A DNA stretch of 64,000 bases from Loktanella sp. S4079 (lineage in GTDB: Bacteria > Pseudomonadota > Alphaproteobacteria > Rhodobacterales > Rhodobacteraceae). Both the position numbers and the translations under genes were made by a program. The number at the start of each line of letters is the position of its first letter. The first letter of the stretch is position 1. The notes under the pieces are model-generated. The model worked only from the letters and a program-made list of their open reading frames with translations. It had not been told where the DNA came from and did not search any database. The stretch spans positions 124,001 to 188,000 of the forward strand of contig NZ_JXYE01000006.1 of the NCBI RefSeq assembly GCF_000967725.1. The letters run 5' to 3'. Positions 17,550 through 25,679 of this stretch are shown one piece after another.

Positions 17550-18379
17550 CCCGGCAGATTTCAGTGGCGCATCTGACGGCGGTAGATTTATCGCCTCCTC
17601 GGTTCATCTCGGAGGCTGCAGAGGCGGGGTTCGATGCAGTGGGATTGCGGTTGATCCGTGTCACCCAAGATAGTCCCGGCTATCCCCTCATGCGTGATCC
17701 TGTCATGATGCGTGATACGCAGGCCGCCCTACGCGATACGGGGCTGATGGTGAATGACATTGAATTTGTGAAGCTAGAGCCGCAAAGTGATGTCGATAGG
17801 CTCGTTCCGTTTTTGGATGCGGGGGCAAGCCTTGGCGCGCGCGAAGTTATCTGCGCCCCTTATGATATGGACCTGTCGCGGCTGGCGGATCGGCTGGGGC
17901 GCCTGTCCGAATTGGCAATGCAGCGCGGGTTGAATGTCTCGCTTGAGTTTTTCCCATGGACTGTTGTCCCGGATTTAATGGCCGCCCATCGTGTGGCCTG
18001 TGCCGCCGGGCCAGAGGTCGGGGTTCTTGTGGATGCGTTGCATTTTGATCGTTCCGAAAGCACGATTGATCAACTACGCTCTATGCCTGCTGCGCGCTTG
18101 AGATTGGCACATCTTTGCGATGCCCCTGTGCGGGATAGCTATTCAGATGCGGAACTGCTGCACACCGCCCGTGCTGCGCGCCTGCCGCCGGGTGAAGGGC
18201 AAATTGACCTCGGGCAGATCATCGCGGCCCTGCCTGCGCAGGTGTCGATTGGGGTCGAAGTCCCGATGACTGAGGCGACGCAAGATCAGGGGTATTCCAA
18301 AACGCTGAAGAGAACGCTGCGCGCAACCAAGGCCATGCTGGACCGGGTTGATCAGCATATGCCGAGTGGTTCGAGCTAG
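17546..18379 (+). CDS. Sugar phosphate isomerase/epimerase family TIM-barrel protein
   Basis: A 277-residue xylose-isomerase-like TIM barrel (AP-endonuclease-2 superfamily). It shows the typical start 'ISVAHLTAVDLSPPRFISEAAEAGFDAVGLRL', a central 'NVSLEFFPWTVV' supplying a glutamate metal ligand, 'VGVLVDALHFDRS' supplying Asp and His, and 'LRLAHLCDAP' in the position that holds a ligand. It is translationally coupled to the flavin dehydrogenase (ATGA at 17546-17549), so the two act in one pathway, perhaps as a dehydratase or isomerase step feeding the dehydroshikimate branch. Its stop codon overlaps that of convergent ribB within a CTAG palindrome at 18376-18379. Confidence 0.8.
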   Translation: MTRQISVAHLTAVDLSPPRFISEAAEAGFDAVGLRLIRVTQDSPGYPLMRDPVMMRDTQAALRDTGLMVNDIEFVKLEPQSDVDRLVPFLDAGASLGAREVICAPYDMDLSRLADRLGRLSELAMQRGLNVSLEFFPWTVVPDLMAAHRVACAAGPEVGVLVDALHFDRSESTIDQLRSMPAARLRLAHLCDAPVRDSYSDAELLHTARAARLPPGEGQIDLGQIIAALPAQVSIGVEVPMTEATQDQGYSKTLKRTLRATKAMLDRVDQHMPSGSS

Positions 18380-19017
18380 CTGGCAGCCAATGCTTGTGCA
18401 ATTTCATCGATCGTGATCAACGGCATTCCTCGCGCTGCACCCAGTGTCGCAATGTCGGCATAGCATGCCATTCGCCCGTCGTCTGTCATTGCTTCGCAAA
18501 GAACGCCAGACGCAGGCAAGCCCGCCAGTTCCATCAGCGCAAGGGTGGCTTCTGTGTGGCCGCGTCGTGCCCGAAGCCCATCTGGGTGCGCAACAAGTGG
18601 AAACACGTGACCGGGGCTGCGCAAATCTGATTGCACCGCATCCAGCTGCGTGAGCGCGTGGATTGTTTTGGTTCGGTCTTGCGCCGAAACCCCAGTTGTG
18701 ACGCCGTTTGATGCCTCGACCGAGATCGTGAACGGAGTTTTGTAGGGGGACGCATTTTGGTGAACCATGGGCGGCAGACCCATGTGATCTGCGTGAGCCT
18801 GAGTGATAACAGCGCAAACAATCCCAGAGCCGTGACGGATCATCAGCGCCATTTGTTCGGGCGTTAGGGTCTGCGCGGCGAAGATGAAATCACATTCGTT
18901 TTCGCGGTCTGCGTCGTCGGCGACGATAACACCTTCGCCGCGTTGGAGTGCGGAAATTGCGTCGATCACTGCGGCGGGCATTGCTGTGTCACGAGACAGG
19001 GTTGTGAGGTCTTGCAT
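18376..19017 (-). CDS. ribB: 3,4-dihydroxy-2-butanone-4-phosphate synthase
   Basis: A 213-residue enzyme of riboflavin synthesis that makes dihydroxybutanone phosphate from ribulose 5-phosphate. Family motifs are clear: 'GVIVADDADRENECDFIFAA' (acidic metal-binding loop), 'MIRHGSGIVCAVI', 'TPFTISVEASNGVTTGVSAQDR' and 'SPGHVFPLVAHPDGLRARRGHTEATLALMELAG' over consecutive stretches. It is a stand-alone RibB without the RibA (GTP cyclohydrolase II) domain. The ATG at 19017 follows GGAGAA. It is the last gene of the rutA-amidase-amidase-flavin reductase operon, 13 bp after the reductase stop, which suggests a dedicated flavin supply for the FMN-dependent monooxygenase. Confidence 0.92.
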   Translation of the reverse strand: MQDLTTLSRDTAMPAAVIDAISALQRGEGVIVADDADRENECDFIFAAQTLTPEQMALMIRHGSGIVCAVITQAHADHMGLPPMVHQNASPYKTPFTISVEASNGVTTGVSAQDRTKTIHALTQLDAVQSDLRSPGHVFPLVAHPDGLRARRGHTEATLALMELAGLPASGVLCEAMTDDGRMACYADIATLGAARGMPLITIDEIAQALAAS

Positions 19018-19030
19018 GGGCGTTCTCCGG

Positions 19031-19516
19031 TTAAGCGATTTTGGCAAGTGTGCTAAAGCGACCGTCATGATAGGTGAGCGGTTGCGACATATCTTGGAGC
19101 CAGACGTCTTGGATTTGACCAAAGAGCACGGTGTGCGTTCCTTGGGTCATTTCATGTGATGTTTTGCAATCAAAGCTGACACAGGCCCCCTGCAACACCG
19201 GGGAACCTGTTTGCATTTGGACCCAAGACCCTAATTCAAAACGGGTTTCGCGGTTCTTGGGCGTGGCAAAGCGTGTCGCAATGTCGGCCTGACCCACAGA
19301 TAGCACGTTTACGCAAAAGTGACCCGCGCGGGTCAGGTGATCGTGGATCGAGGCGGTGCGGTTTACACAAATCAACAGGGTCGGTGGTTCTGCGCAGACT
19401 GAGGTTACCGCTGTTGCAATCAGGCCGTATCGTTGGTTGTCGTAAGTTGTGGTGATCAGACTGACCCCCGCGGCAAGGCGGCGCATCCCAGCGGTAAAGG
19501 CTTCAGATTGGGGCAT
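19031..19516 (-). CDS. Flavin reductase (RutF/HpaC-like FMN-binding split barrel)
   Basis: A 161-residue NAD(P)H:flavin oxidoreductase with 'FTAGMRRLAAGVSLITTTY' at the start, 'YGLIATAVTSVCAEPPTLLICVN' (flavin-binding strand), 'FCVNVLS' and 'YHDGRF' near the end, all typical of the family that includes RutF, HpaC and NtaB. It would supply reduced FMN to the RutA-type monooxygenase three genes upstream. The ATG at 19516 follows AGGAG and overlaps the upstream amidase gene by 14 bp, and ribB follows. A longer frame to 19753 would run back through the amidase gene and has no homology. Confidence 0.87.
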   Translation of the reverse strand: MPQSEAFTAGMRRLAAGVSLITTTYDNQRYGLIATAVTSVCAEPPTLLICVNRTASIHDHLTRAGHFCVNVLSVGQADIATRFATPKNRETRFELGSWVQMQTGSPVLQGACVSFDCKTSHEMTQGTHTVLFGQIQDVWLQDMSQPLTYHDGRFSTLAKIA

Positions 19517-20783
19517 TGGCGTGCTCCTGTGTTTTGATGTGTTGAAAGAGTTCACCTGCGATCCGCAGCAATTGACCGTCGTTGGCGCGCGGACCGACGA
19601 TTTGAATTCCCATCGGCAATCCTGCGTGCTTAGCCACAGGTAATGTGACGCAGGGCATTTGCAGCGCTGTCCACATTGCGTTGAAGATTGGGTTGCCCGG
19701 ATCACGCCCAAGAGGTGCCGGGCCAGGTGCGGCCGGAACAATGAGCGCATCAATCCCGCTGGATATCATCATATTTTCGAGCTGGTTGGCAAAGCGAGAC
19801 ATCGCGTCGCGGGCAATGAAAGCCTCGCGCATGGTGTCGGCAGTACGGCTTTGGATTCGCGCATGAAAATCTTGATGTAACTCGTGCGAAGCGGTCCGCG
19901 ACAAAGGTAGAAATGTGCTGGCCCCTTCGGCAAACATGACGGCGCGATGTAGATCGTCAAGCTGTGCAAACTCAGCGGGCAATTCAAAGCTGGAAACCAT
20001 GGGCAGTTCCCCAATTTGATCGAGCAATGCGACCATTGGCGGTGACAGTTGCGCGCGATGCGCGGTGTAACTAATGCCAAGCCGAAATGGACCCGACTGC
20101 GTCGCTGCTGGCAGGTCAAAGACCTTGGCGGCGAGTTCCAGATCAGTGATGTCACGTCCGTAAACACCCACGGTATCAAAACTAGGGGCGTATCGTTTCA
20201 TGCCTTCGGTCGAGATGAGCCCATAACTGGGCTTCATCCCAAAGATTCCACAAAAGCTCGCTGGGCGAATAGTGGAGCCGCCTGTTTGCGTCGCGAGCGC
20301 AAGGGGCACGTGAAAATCGGCGACTGCGGCTGCTGATCCTGCGGATGATCCGCCGGGCGTATGCGCTAAATTCGCCGGATTGCCAGTCGCGGCGTTACGC
20401 CCTGCGGCAGCGAATTCTGTCGTGTCGGTCTTGCCGATGATAATGGCGCCCGCTGCACGCAACATGGTCACGGCGGCGGCATCTAACGTTGGTTGGTGGT
20501 TGGCGAATATCGGCGAATTATACGTCGTCGGAAGATCGTGGGTGTCGAAAACGTCCTTCACCCCAATTGGCAACCCGGCAAGAGGCCGAGGATCATCCGC
20601 AGTGATCTTGGCGGCCTCTTGTTCCGCATTTGGGTCGAGACTAAGCCATGCCTTCACCTGTTCATCGCGGGCGTGAATACGCTCTAAACAGGCGCGCGTA
20701 AGGTCAAGTGCGGTAAATTCCCCGCGCTTTAGCCCGGTGAGCGCTTTGGTCGCGCTAAGTGTATTGAGAGGTTCTAGGGGCAT
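19503..20783 (-). CDS. Amidase (amidase signature family), first of two in the rutA operon
   Basis: A 426-residue amidase-signature hydrolase. The catalytic Lys is in 'LPIGVKDVFDTHDLPTTYNSP' (Ser-cisSer-Lys triad), the cis-Ser and surrounding loop in 'TPGGSSAGSAAAVA', and the nucleophile region in 'ALATQTGGSTIRPASFCGIFGMKPS'. It hydrolyses a C-N bond of an amide, ureide or related compound. The ATG at 20783 overlaps the upstream amidase stop by 10 bp, and its 3' end overlaps the flavin reductase. It has diverged from the other two amidases in this locus, so the three probably act on different intermediates. It may replace RutB or allophanate-type hydrolysis steps; the substrate is unknown. 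Confidence 0.86.
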   Translation of the reverse strand: MPLEPLNTLSATKALTGLKRGEFTALDLTRACLERIHARDEQVKAWLSLDPNAEQEAAKITADDPRPLAGLPIGVKDVFDTHDLPTTYNSPIFANHQPTLDAAAVTMLRAAGAIIIGKTDTTEFAAAGRNAATGNPANLAHTPGGSSAGSAAAVADFHVPLALATQTGGSTIRPASFCGIFGMKPSYGLISTEGMKRYAPSFDTVGVYGRDITDLELAAKVFDLPAATQSGPFRLGISYTAHRAQLSPPMVALLDQIGELPMVSSFELPAEFAQLDDLHRAVMFAEGASTFLPLSRTASHELHQDFHARIQSRTADTMREAFIARDAMSRFANQLENMMISSGIDALIVPAAPGPAPLGRDPGNPIFNAMWTALQMPCVTLPVAKHAGLPMGIQIVGPRANDGQLLRIAGELFQHIKTQEHANAPI

Positions 20784-22234
20784 CGCAGGTGGTGTTTTGT
20801 AGCGTTCTGAAAGGCCGCGCCAAACGCAAGGCAAAGCGCGTCGTCGAAGGGGCGCCCAATGATCTGGATGCCAAGAGGTAGACCATTTGGGCCAATGCCA
20901 CTGGGCAGCATAAGCGCAGGGAACCCAGTGAGGTCCCAGATCATCGTGTTTCGCGAAATTGCGTCAAACCCAAGTTGCTCTTCGTTGATGTCGATCGTCA
21001 GGCTATTCAGGTGACCTGCTTCCCCGCCAAGGCCGGGGGTAATCAGCACGTCAACGTTCCAGTTAGCCGTAAGGTGTTGGATCAGCGTGGTGCGGTGCGA
21101 AAGCGCGAGCAGATATTCCGCTGCCGTTATGGCATCGCCTCGGGCGATCCGCGCCTGAAGTCCGGCGTCTTGCAGATGTCGGTTCGGGGCATTCGCGCGT
21201 TGTGATGCAGAAAGTTCGCTGGAGAGGATCGTCCAGCCTGCATCATGATTTCGCGCCATATCGCCAAATAATTCGCTGGTCTTGATAGGCACACAGGTGG
21301 CGCCAAGGTCACGGAATACGCGCAGGGATTCTTGCCAGCTTTGCAGTACGGCAGCGTCAACCTTTTCAGAAAACCACCCATCGGGCACGCCGATCCGCAG
21401 CCCTTTTATTGTGTGCTGACTGGCCGAGAAATCAGCATCGCTAACGGTCTTCATCACCTGCAAGATGTCGGCGGCAGAGAGACCCATCGGGCCAATATGA
21501 TCCAATGTCCAACTTAGGGGAGCGACCCCTTGGGTCGACAGAAGTGCGTGTGTCGGCTTCAGCCCGGTAATACCACACCAGCATGACGGCACGCGGATTG
21601 ATCCACCGGTATCTGTGCCAAGCGCAAAGGGCAGCATCCGCCGGGCGACGGCGGCACCAGAACCAGTGGATGACCCACCAGTCCAGCGTGACGAGTCATA
21701 TGGGTTGGTGACAACGCCGTGACGCGGATTAAACGGGGAACCCGCCGCAAATTCGGTCGTAGCGAGCATCGCAACGGGAATGGCCCCGGCGGCACGTAGC
21801 CTTGCCACGATTGGTGCGTCGTGATCTGCGATGCGCGTGCCTGTCGTGAATGATCCGCAGGTAATATCGGCACCTTTGACATCTACGATTGCCTTTATGC
21901 CAAAGGGGATGCCTTCAAGCGGGCGCGCGGAATTCGATGCCCAGCGGTCGGTGGATGTTTGGATCGCCTCAGCGCAATCGAGGCACTCTAAAACCGCCTC
22001 TGCGGCAATTGGGTCCTGCGCCTTTTGGTGAAAACGGGCGATTTCGTCTGCCGGTGTGGTGACGCCTGACCGGTATTTATCTAAGAGATTCAGCACGCCA
22101 CCGGGCGCAACGGTGGTCTCCGTTTGCGTGGCCCTTGGTGTCGCGATGGGCCGGATGTTTTCGGGCAAATCGCGGGCGTCAAATGGGTTGGCAGGCAGCA
22201 CGCATTGCTGCCCGCTGTTCGCTGTGGTGTCCAT
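20774..22234 (-). CDS. Amidase (amidase signature family), second in the rutA operon
   Basis: A 486-residue amidase-signature hydrolase with an N-terminal extension of about 50 residues. The triad is supported by 'LEGIPFGIKAIVDVKGADITCGS' (Lys), 'RWTGGSSTGSGAAVA' (cis-Ser) and 'LPFALGTDTGGSIRVPSCWCGITGLKPT' (Ser nucleophile). The block resembles the aspartyl/glutamyl-tRNA amidotransferase A, allophanate hydrolase and 1-carboxybiuret hydrolase group, but there is no tRNA-related neighbour. Its ATG overlaps the rutA stop as TAATG, so it is translated together with RutA. That tight coupling suggests it hydrolyses the product of the RutA reaction. This is inference. Confidence 0.87.
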   Translation of the reverse strand: MDTTANSGQQCVLPANPFDARDLPENIRPIATPRATQTETTVAPGGVLNLLDKYRSGVTTPADEIARFHQKAQDPIAAEAVLECLDCAEAIQTSTDRWASNSARPLEGIPFGIKAIVDVKGADITCGSFTTGTRIADHDAPIVARLRAAGAIPVAMLATTEFAAGSPFNPRHGVVTNPYDSSRWTGGSSTGSGAAVARRMLPFALGTDTGGSIRVPSCWCGITGLKPTHALLSTQGVAPLSWTLDHIGPMGLSAADILQVMKTVSDADFSASQHTIKGLRIGVPDGWFSEKVDAAVLQSWQESLRVFRDLGATCVPIKTSELFGDMARNHDAGWTILSSELSASQRANAPNRHLQDAGLQARIARGDAITAAEYLLALSHRTTLIQHLTANWNVDVLITPGLGGEAGHLNSLTIDINEEQLGFDAISRNTMIWDLTGFPALMLPSGIGPNGLPLGIQIIGRPFDDALCLAFGAAFQNATKHHLRCP

Positions 22235-23319
22235 TACTCGGCTGCGATCGCCGCGAGCTTGTCTTGGCGGGATTTCATCAGCGGTTGGATTTTTTGTCCA
22301 AAGGTATCAATACCTTCAAGGAAGTCATCAAAGGTCATCATGATGCCCTTTACGCCTTCGACGGTGGCGACCTCGTCCAACATAGACGCGATGGTTTCAT
22401 ACGAGCCAACCAATGTGCCCATGTTAAAGTTCACAGCCCCTTCGGGTAGGTTGATATGTGTTGCCGTAGAGGTGCCGTCAGCTGTTTTGTCCTTGGAGCC
22501 CTGATCCGCCATCCATGCGAGCGCGTCGGCATCTACGCCTGAACGAATGTGTTCCCAACGTGCCATCGCTTTTTCGTCGGTCTCATCGGCGATGATCATG
22601 AACAATACGTAAGCCCCGACATCGCGCCCCGTTTTTTCAGCGGCAGCAACGAGGTTGGCTGCCCCTTCTTTGAACGCAGTGGGCGTGTTGATCCCGGTGC
22701 CCATCACAAAGTTATAATCCGCGTGTTGGGCGGCGAATTCGATGCCCTTTGCAGATTGCCCTGCAGCGACGATTTCGACTTTTTCCGGTTGCGGCGACAG
22801 TTTGCAGTCTTCCATTTGGAAATGCTCGCCCTTGAAGTCTGAACTGCCGTTCTGCCAAAGATCGCGCATCACCTGGACGTATTCTGCACCGAAATTATAG
22901 CGATAACCAAAGTATTCATCACCGGGCCAGACGCCCATTTGTGTGTACTCATTTTTGGCCCAGCCCGTCACGATATTCACGCCAAAGCGACCCGGTGCGA
23001 TGTTATCAACTGTGCTTGCCATTCGGGCGACCAATGCTGGGGGCAGCGTCAGAATTGCGGTCGAGGCAAAAAGCTTGATCTTAGTTGTGACCGCCGCAAG
23101 GCCTGCCATCAACGTAAAGCTTTCGAGATTGTGATCCCAGAATTCGGTTTTGCCGCCAAAGCCGCGCAGCTTGATCATGGAAAGTGCGAATTCCAAACCA
23201 TAGCCTTCGGCCTTTTGCACAACCTGTTTGTTCAATTCAAATGTTGGCATGTACTGCGGTGCAGTTTCAGAAATGAGCCAACCATTGTTCCCAATTGGGA
23301 TGAAGACACCCATGTCCAT
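22234..23319 (-). CDS. rutA: RutA-family FMN-dependent amide-cleaving monooxygenase
   Basis: A 361-residue bacterial-luciferase-like flavin monooxygenase. Long blocks match the E. coli pyrimidine oxygenase RutA as I remember it: [94 protein letters not shown] and IQPLM. RutA opens the uracil or thymine ring using a flavin-N5-peroxide; related enzymes attack other C-X bonds. It lacks E. coli RutA's short N-terminal extension. AAGGA precedes the ATG at 23319. It heads an operon with two amidases, flavin reductase and ribB, behind two TGTACGTACA-like sites. The usual rutB, rutC and rutD are missing, so the natural substrate may differ from uracil. Confidence 0.9.
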   Translation of the reverse strand: MDMGVFIPIGNNGWLISETAPQYMPTFELNKQVVQKAEGYGLEFALSMIKLRGFGGKTEFWDHNLESFTLMAGLAAVTTKIKLFASTAILTLPPALVARMASTVDNIAPGRFGVNIVTGWAKNEYTQMGVWPGDEYFGYRYNFGAEYVQVMRDLWQNGSSDFKGEHFQMEDCKLSPQPEKVEIVAAGQSAKGIEFAAQHADYNFVMGTGINTPTAFKEGAANLVAAAEKTGRDVGAYVLFMIIADETDEKAMARWEHIRSGVDADALAWMADQGSKDKTADGTSTATHINLPEGAVNFNMGTLVGSYETIASMLDEVATVEGVKGIMMTFDDFLEGIDTFGQKIQPLMKSRQDKLAAIAAE

Positions 23320-23342
23320 GACAAATCCTTTCTCGTTGCATT

Positions 23343-23406
23343 TGTATGGACATAACCGGACATTCGCGGAGTGGAGCCAATATATTTGCTGATATTTGTA
23401 CGTACA
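23343..23406. promoter_or_regulatory. GntR-type operator sites upstream of rutA
   Basis: A perfect palindrome TGTACGTACA lies at 23397-23406, 78 bp before the rutA ATG. A degenerate copy, TGTATGGACA, lies at 23343-23352, 24 bp before the ATG. The same palindrome recurs upstream of other genes in this locus. The gap between gntR (stop at 23484) and rutA is about 164 bp and probably holds the rutA promoter. Confidence 0.65.
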
Positions 23407-23483
23407 ATTGCAGCAAATTTTCTCCTTGCTGGTTTTTTTGGCGTAATCAGCCTGCCAGCGATGTGAGTTTGAGCGGAGTGCGC

Positions 23484-24266
23484 CTACTTTTCATCGGCCA
23501 GCAGAATCGTTCTGTAATTGAAGCGCTCGGTCGGGAGAGTTTGGATCGCGTATTCAAGCATGCGTCCGCGTGACGACAAATAGCGTCGCGTCATGCGTAG
23601 GCCCAATGACCCCTCGGCGACATCTAACTTTTCAGCAAGCATCCCTTCGATTTGGATCGGCTTGAGTTCTTGGTGAATAGAGGTGATGCGCTCTCCGGTG
23701 TAATTTTCGATCATCTGAAACAGCGCCTTGCGCAGAACGTCGACCCCCTGAAGCACCTCCTTTACGCTTTCGTCGAGATAGGCCTCGTTCCAGCAAAATG
23801 GGACAGTTTCCCCTTTAAAATAACGTAATCCAGCGGCGTGAGTGAATTTGCGACCCGATGTAACCTGTAACTCGTCCGCCAAAGCTCCGCGCGCGATCAC
23901 TTCAGTCTTTGTTTCAAAGAACAGTTCCGATTCATTGGAGAAATCGAACAGATCGTGGCGCGATTGTCCGCGAAAGCGCGTGCTGAAATCTGAACCGCGC
24001 GATTCGACTTTGGTGCCGACACCTTTGCGTGCAGACAGCGTCCCGTTGCGTTTGAGTTGTTCAATCGCTTGCCGCACGGTGTGGCGTGAGACCTGAAACG
24101 CTTCAACCAGTTCGGCCTCGGTCGGGAGCAAACTGCCCACTGGGTATACTTCGTCGCGAATGCGCTGTTCGAGCCGATGAGCAATTTGAAGATATAGGGG
24201 GGTATCACGCTTTAGGTTTGCCAACTGAATTTCTGCCTCTTGCAATTTGTACGTACATATGAGCAT
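23484..24266 (-). CDS. GntR/HutC family transcriptional regulator
   Basis: About 260 residues: an N-terminal GntR winged helix ('[53 protein letters not shown]' in consecutive blocks) followed by a UTRA effector-binding domain ending '[17 protein letters not shown]', typical of HutC regulators. 24266 is the first ATG. A TTG at 24224 with AAGAGG upstream would also give a normal domain start and would leave the TGTACGTACA palindrome at 24248-24257 in the leader instead of in codons 4-7. I cannot decide between them. It is divergent from an MFS gene and probably controls the whole 18376-32119 locus, including itself. Confidence 0.88.
   Translation of the reverse strand: MLICTYKLQEAEIQLANLKRDTPLYLQIAHRLEQRIRDEVYPVGSLLPTEAELVEAFQVSRHTVRQAIEQLKRNGTLSARKGVGTKVESRGSDFSTRFRGQSRHDLFDFSNESELFFETKTEVIARGALADELQVTSGRKFTHAAGLRYFKGETVPFCWNEAYLDESVKEVLQGVDVLRKALFQMIENYTGERITSIHQELKPIQIEGMLAEKLDVAEGSLGLRMTRRYLSSRGRMLEYAIQTLPTERFNYRTILLADEK
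24248..24257. promoter_or_regulatory. GntR-type operator between gntR and the MFS gene
   Basis: A perfect TGTACGTACA palindrome identical to the copies at 23397 and 25530. It lies at the divergent gntR/MFS junction, either in the shared leader or overlapping the first codons of one reading frame, suited to autorepression. Confidence 0.6.
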
Positions 24267-24312
24267 TGTTGTGTGCACGACTGCGGAAGGTATGCTCTTG
24301 TCTCACACTATT

Positions 24313-25542
24313 ATGTCAACAGGTACGGACTTTGGCGAGACCAAGTCCAACCCAACACAACTTTGGCTCACTTTGGGTCGTATGACGGGTGTTCAGATCG
24401 CCGCAAGTGCGAGCGTGCTAGGTTTGACAGCGCTGGCGCCGATTGTTGCCGAAACACTGGGTGTGGGCGCATATTGGATCGGCTATCAAGTCAGCTTTAT
24501 CTATTTTGCTGGTTTGTTCGCCTCGTTAAGTGCGGGTAGCCTGGTGCAGCGTTTAAGTGGCGAGGCGATTATTCTGGTCGAACTTCTCCTGCTCATCGCG
24601 GGGTTGCTTTTGCTAGTATCTGCGTCACCGGCTTTGATGATCTTGGCTTCTGTTCTGTTGGGCGTGGCCTACGGCATTAATAACCCGGCTTCTTCGGTCA
24701 TCTTGCACAAGGTGACGCCAGATTCGCGACGCAGTTTGATATTTTCGCTGAAGCAAAGCGGTGTGCCGTTAGGCGCAGTCGTGGCCAATGTTATTTTGCC
24801 TTCGCTGGCGCTTTGGCTCGGGGGATGGCAAGTTGCGATCCTGAGCTTGGCGGTTTTGCCTGCTTTGCTTTTGCCTGCCACGTTCCGCCGCATGATGCAG
24901 GCAACTGTGCCCAGTTTCGCCAAAGGTAAGGGGATCGTTGCAACTGCGATTGCAGAGCAACGTGCCGTCCTGACAGATCCATCTTTGCGCACGTTAGCAG
25001 CATTGGGCTGTCTTTATTCGGCGATGCAACTGACAGTGACGGCATTCGCTGTGGTGTCTTTGGTGGATATTGGGTGGAGCATTCCTGCAGCCGGACTGTT
25101 AGGGGCGGCCCTACAAGTTGCTGGGGCAACGGGGCGCGTCGGTTGGGGCGTCGTTGCGGATCGCTGGGGGCCGTTTCGCGTGCTTTCGATGCTGGGGTTT
25201 GTCGGCGGGATATTGTCCTGTGCATTGTATTTTCAGCCGGCTTTGCCAGGCGCAGTGCTGTCGCTGATAATGATTTTCTTGGGCGCCTGTGCTTCGGGGT
25301 GGAATGGCGTGTTTTTGGCTGCGATAGCGCGTTCTGCTGACCCGAACCGTGTGGGTGCCGCAACGGGCGCGATACTATCTTACACGTTTGTTGGCGTCAT
25401 TGTGGGGCCTTCGATATTTGCTCTGATTTTCCATGTGCTGGGAAGCTACCAATCGTGCTTTGCCGTATTTTCGGTTCCGGGATTCGTTGGGGGAGTTTTA
25501 GGTGTGCGCCGTCACCTCAAGAATAGATATGTACGTACATAA
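24313..25542 (+). CDS. MFS transporter
   Basis: A 12-helix major facilitator of about 409 residues. The first helix follows 'LGRMTGVQIAASASVLGLTALAPIVAETLG', and the signature between helices 2 and 3 is 'AGSLVQRLSGEAIILVELL'. The second half has 'GWGVVADRWGPFRVLS'. It probably imports or exports the amide or pyrimidine-like substrate of this locus. The start is uncertain: ATG codons at 24259, 24292 and 24313 are all in frame. I chose 24313 because it keeps a normal leader length after the operator. Its last codons (YVRT, stop at 25540-25542) contain the next TGTACGTACA palindrome, so the operator of the downstream operon overlaps this gene's end. Confidence 0.82.
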   Translation: MSTGTDFGETKSNPTQLWLTLGRMTGVQIAASASVLGLTALAPIVAETLGVGAYWIGYQVSFIYFAGLFASLSAGSLVQRLSGEAIILVELLLLIAGLLLLVSASPALMILASVLLGVAYGINNPASSVILHKVTPDSRRSLIFSLKQSGVPLGAVVANVILPSLALWLGGWQVAILSLAVLPALLLPATFRRMMQATVPSFAKGKGIVATAIAEQRAVLTDPSLRTLAALGCLYSAMQLTVTAFAVVSLVDIGWSIPAAGLLGAALQVAGATGRVGWGVVADRWGPFRVLSMLGFVGGILSCALYFQPALPGAVLSLIMIFLGACASGWNGVFLAAIARSADPNRVGAATGAILSYTFVGVIVGPSIFALIFHVLGSYQSCFAVFSVPGFVGGVLGVRRHLKNRYVRT

Positions 25543-25646
25543 TAAAATGGCAGTTGTCGCAAAATTTTGCCGTAAAAATCATCAATATAGAAATTATAAC
25601 CCATAAAGTGACAATAATCATTATGTAGATACATAATGTACGGACA
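25530..25646. promoter_or_regulatory. GntR-type operators upstream of the ABC importer operon
   Basis: Three sites precede the binding-protein ATG at 25680: a perfect ATGTACGTACAT at 25529-25540 (core 25530-25539), TGTAGATACA at 25624-25633 (within TATGTAGATACATA, 25622-25635), and TGTACGGACA at 25637-25646. The last two start 13 bp apart, the same interval as the pair at 32097 and 32110. The stretch between, 25543-25621, is AT-rich and likely holds the promoter. Confidence 0.62.
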
Positions 25647-25679
25647 TACTGAAGGAGGACCATCAGAGGGAACTTCAGG

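Noticed and set aside
18376..19122. Longer reading frame starting at 19122 for ribB
   Set aside because: The first 35 residues show no homology and lie in the flavin reductase gene; ATG 19017 has GGAGAA in front and starts the family pattern.
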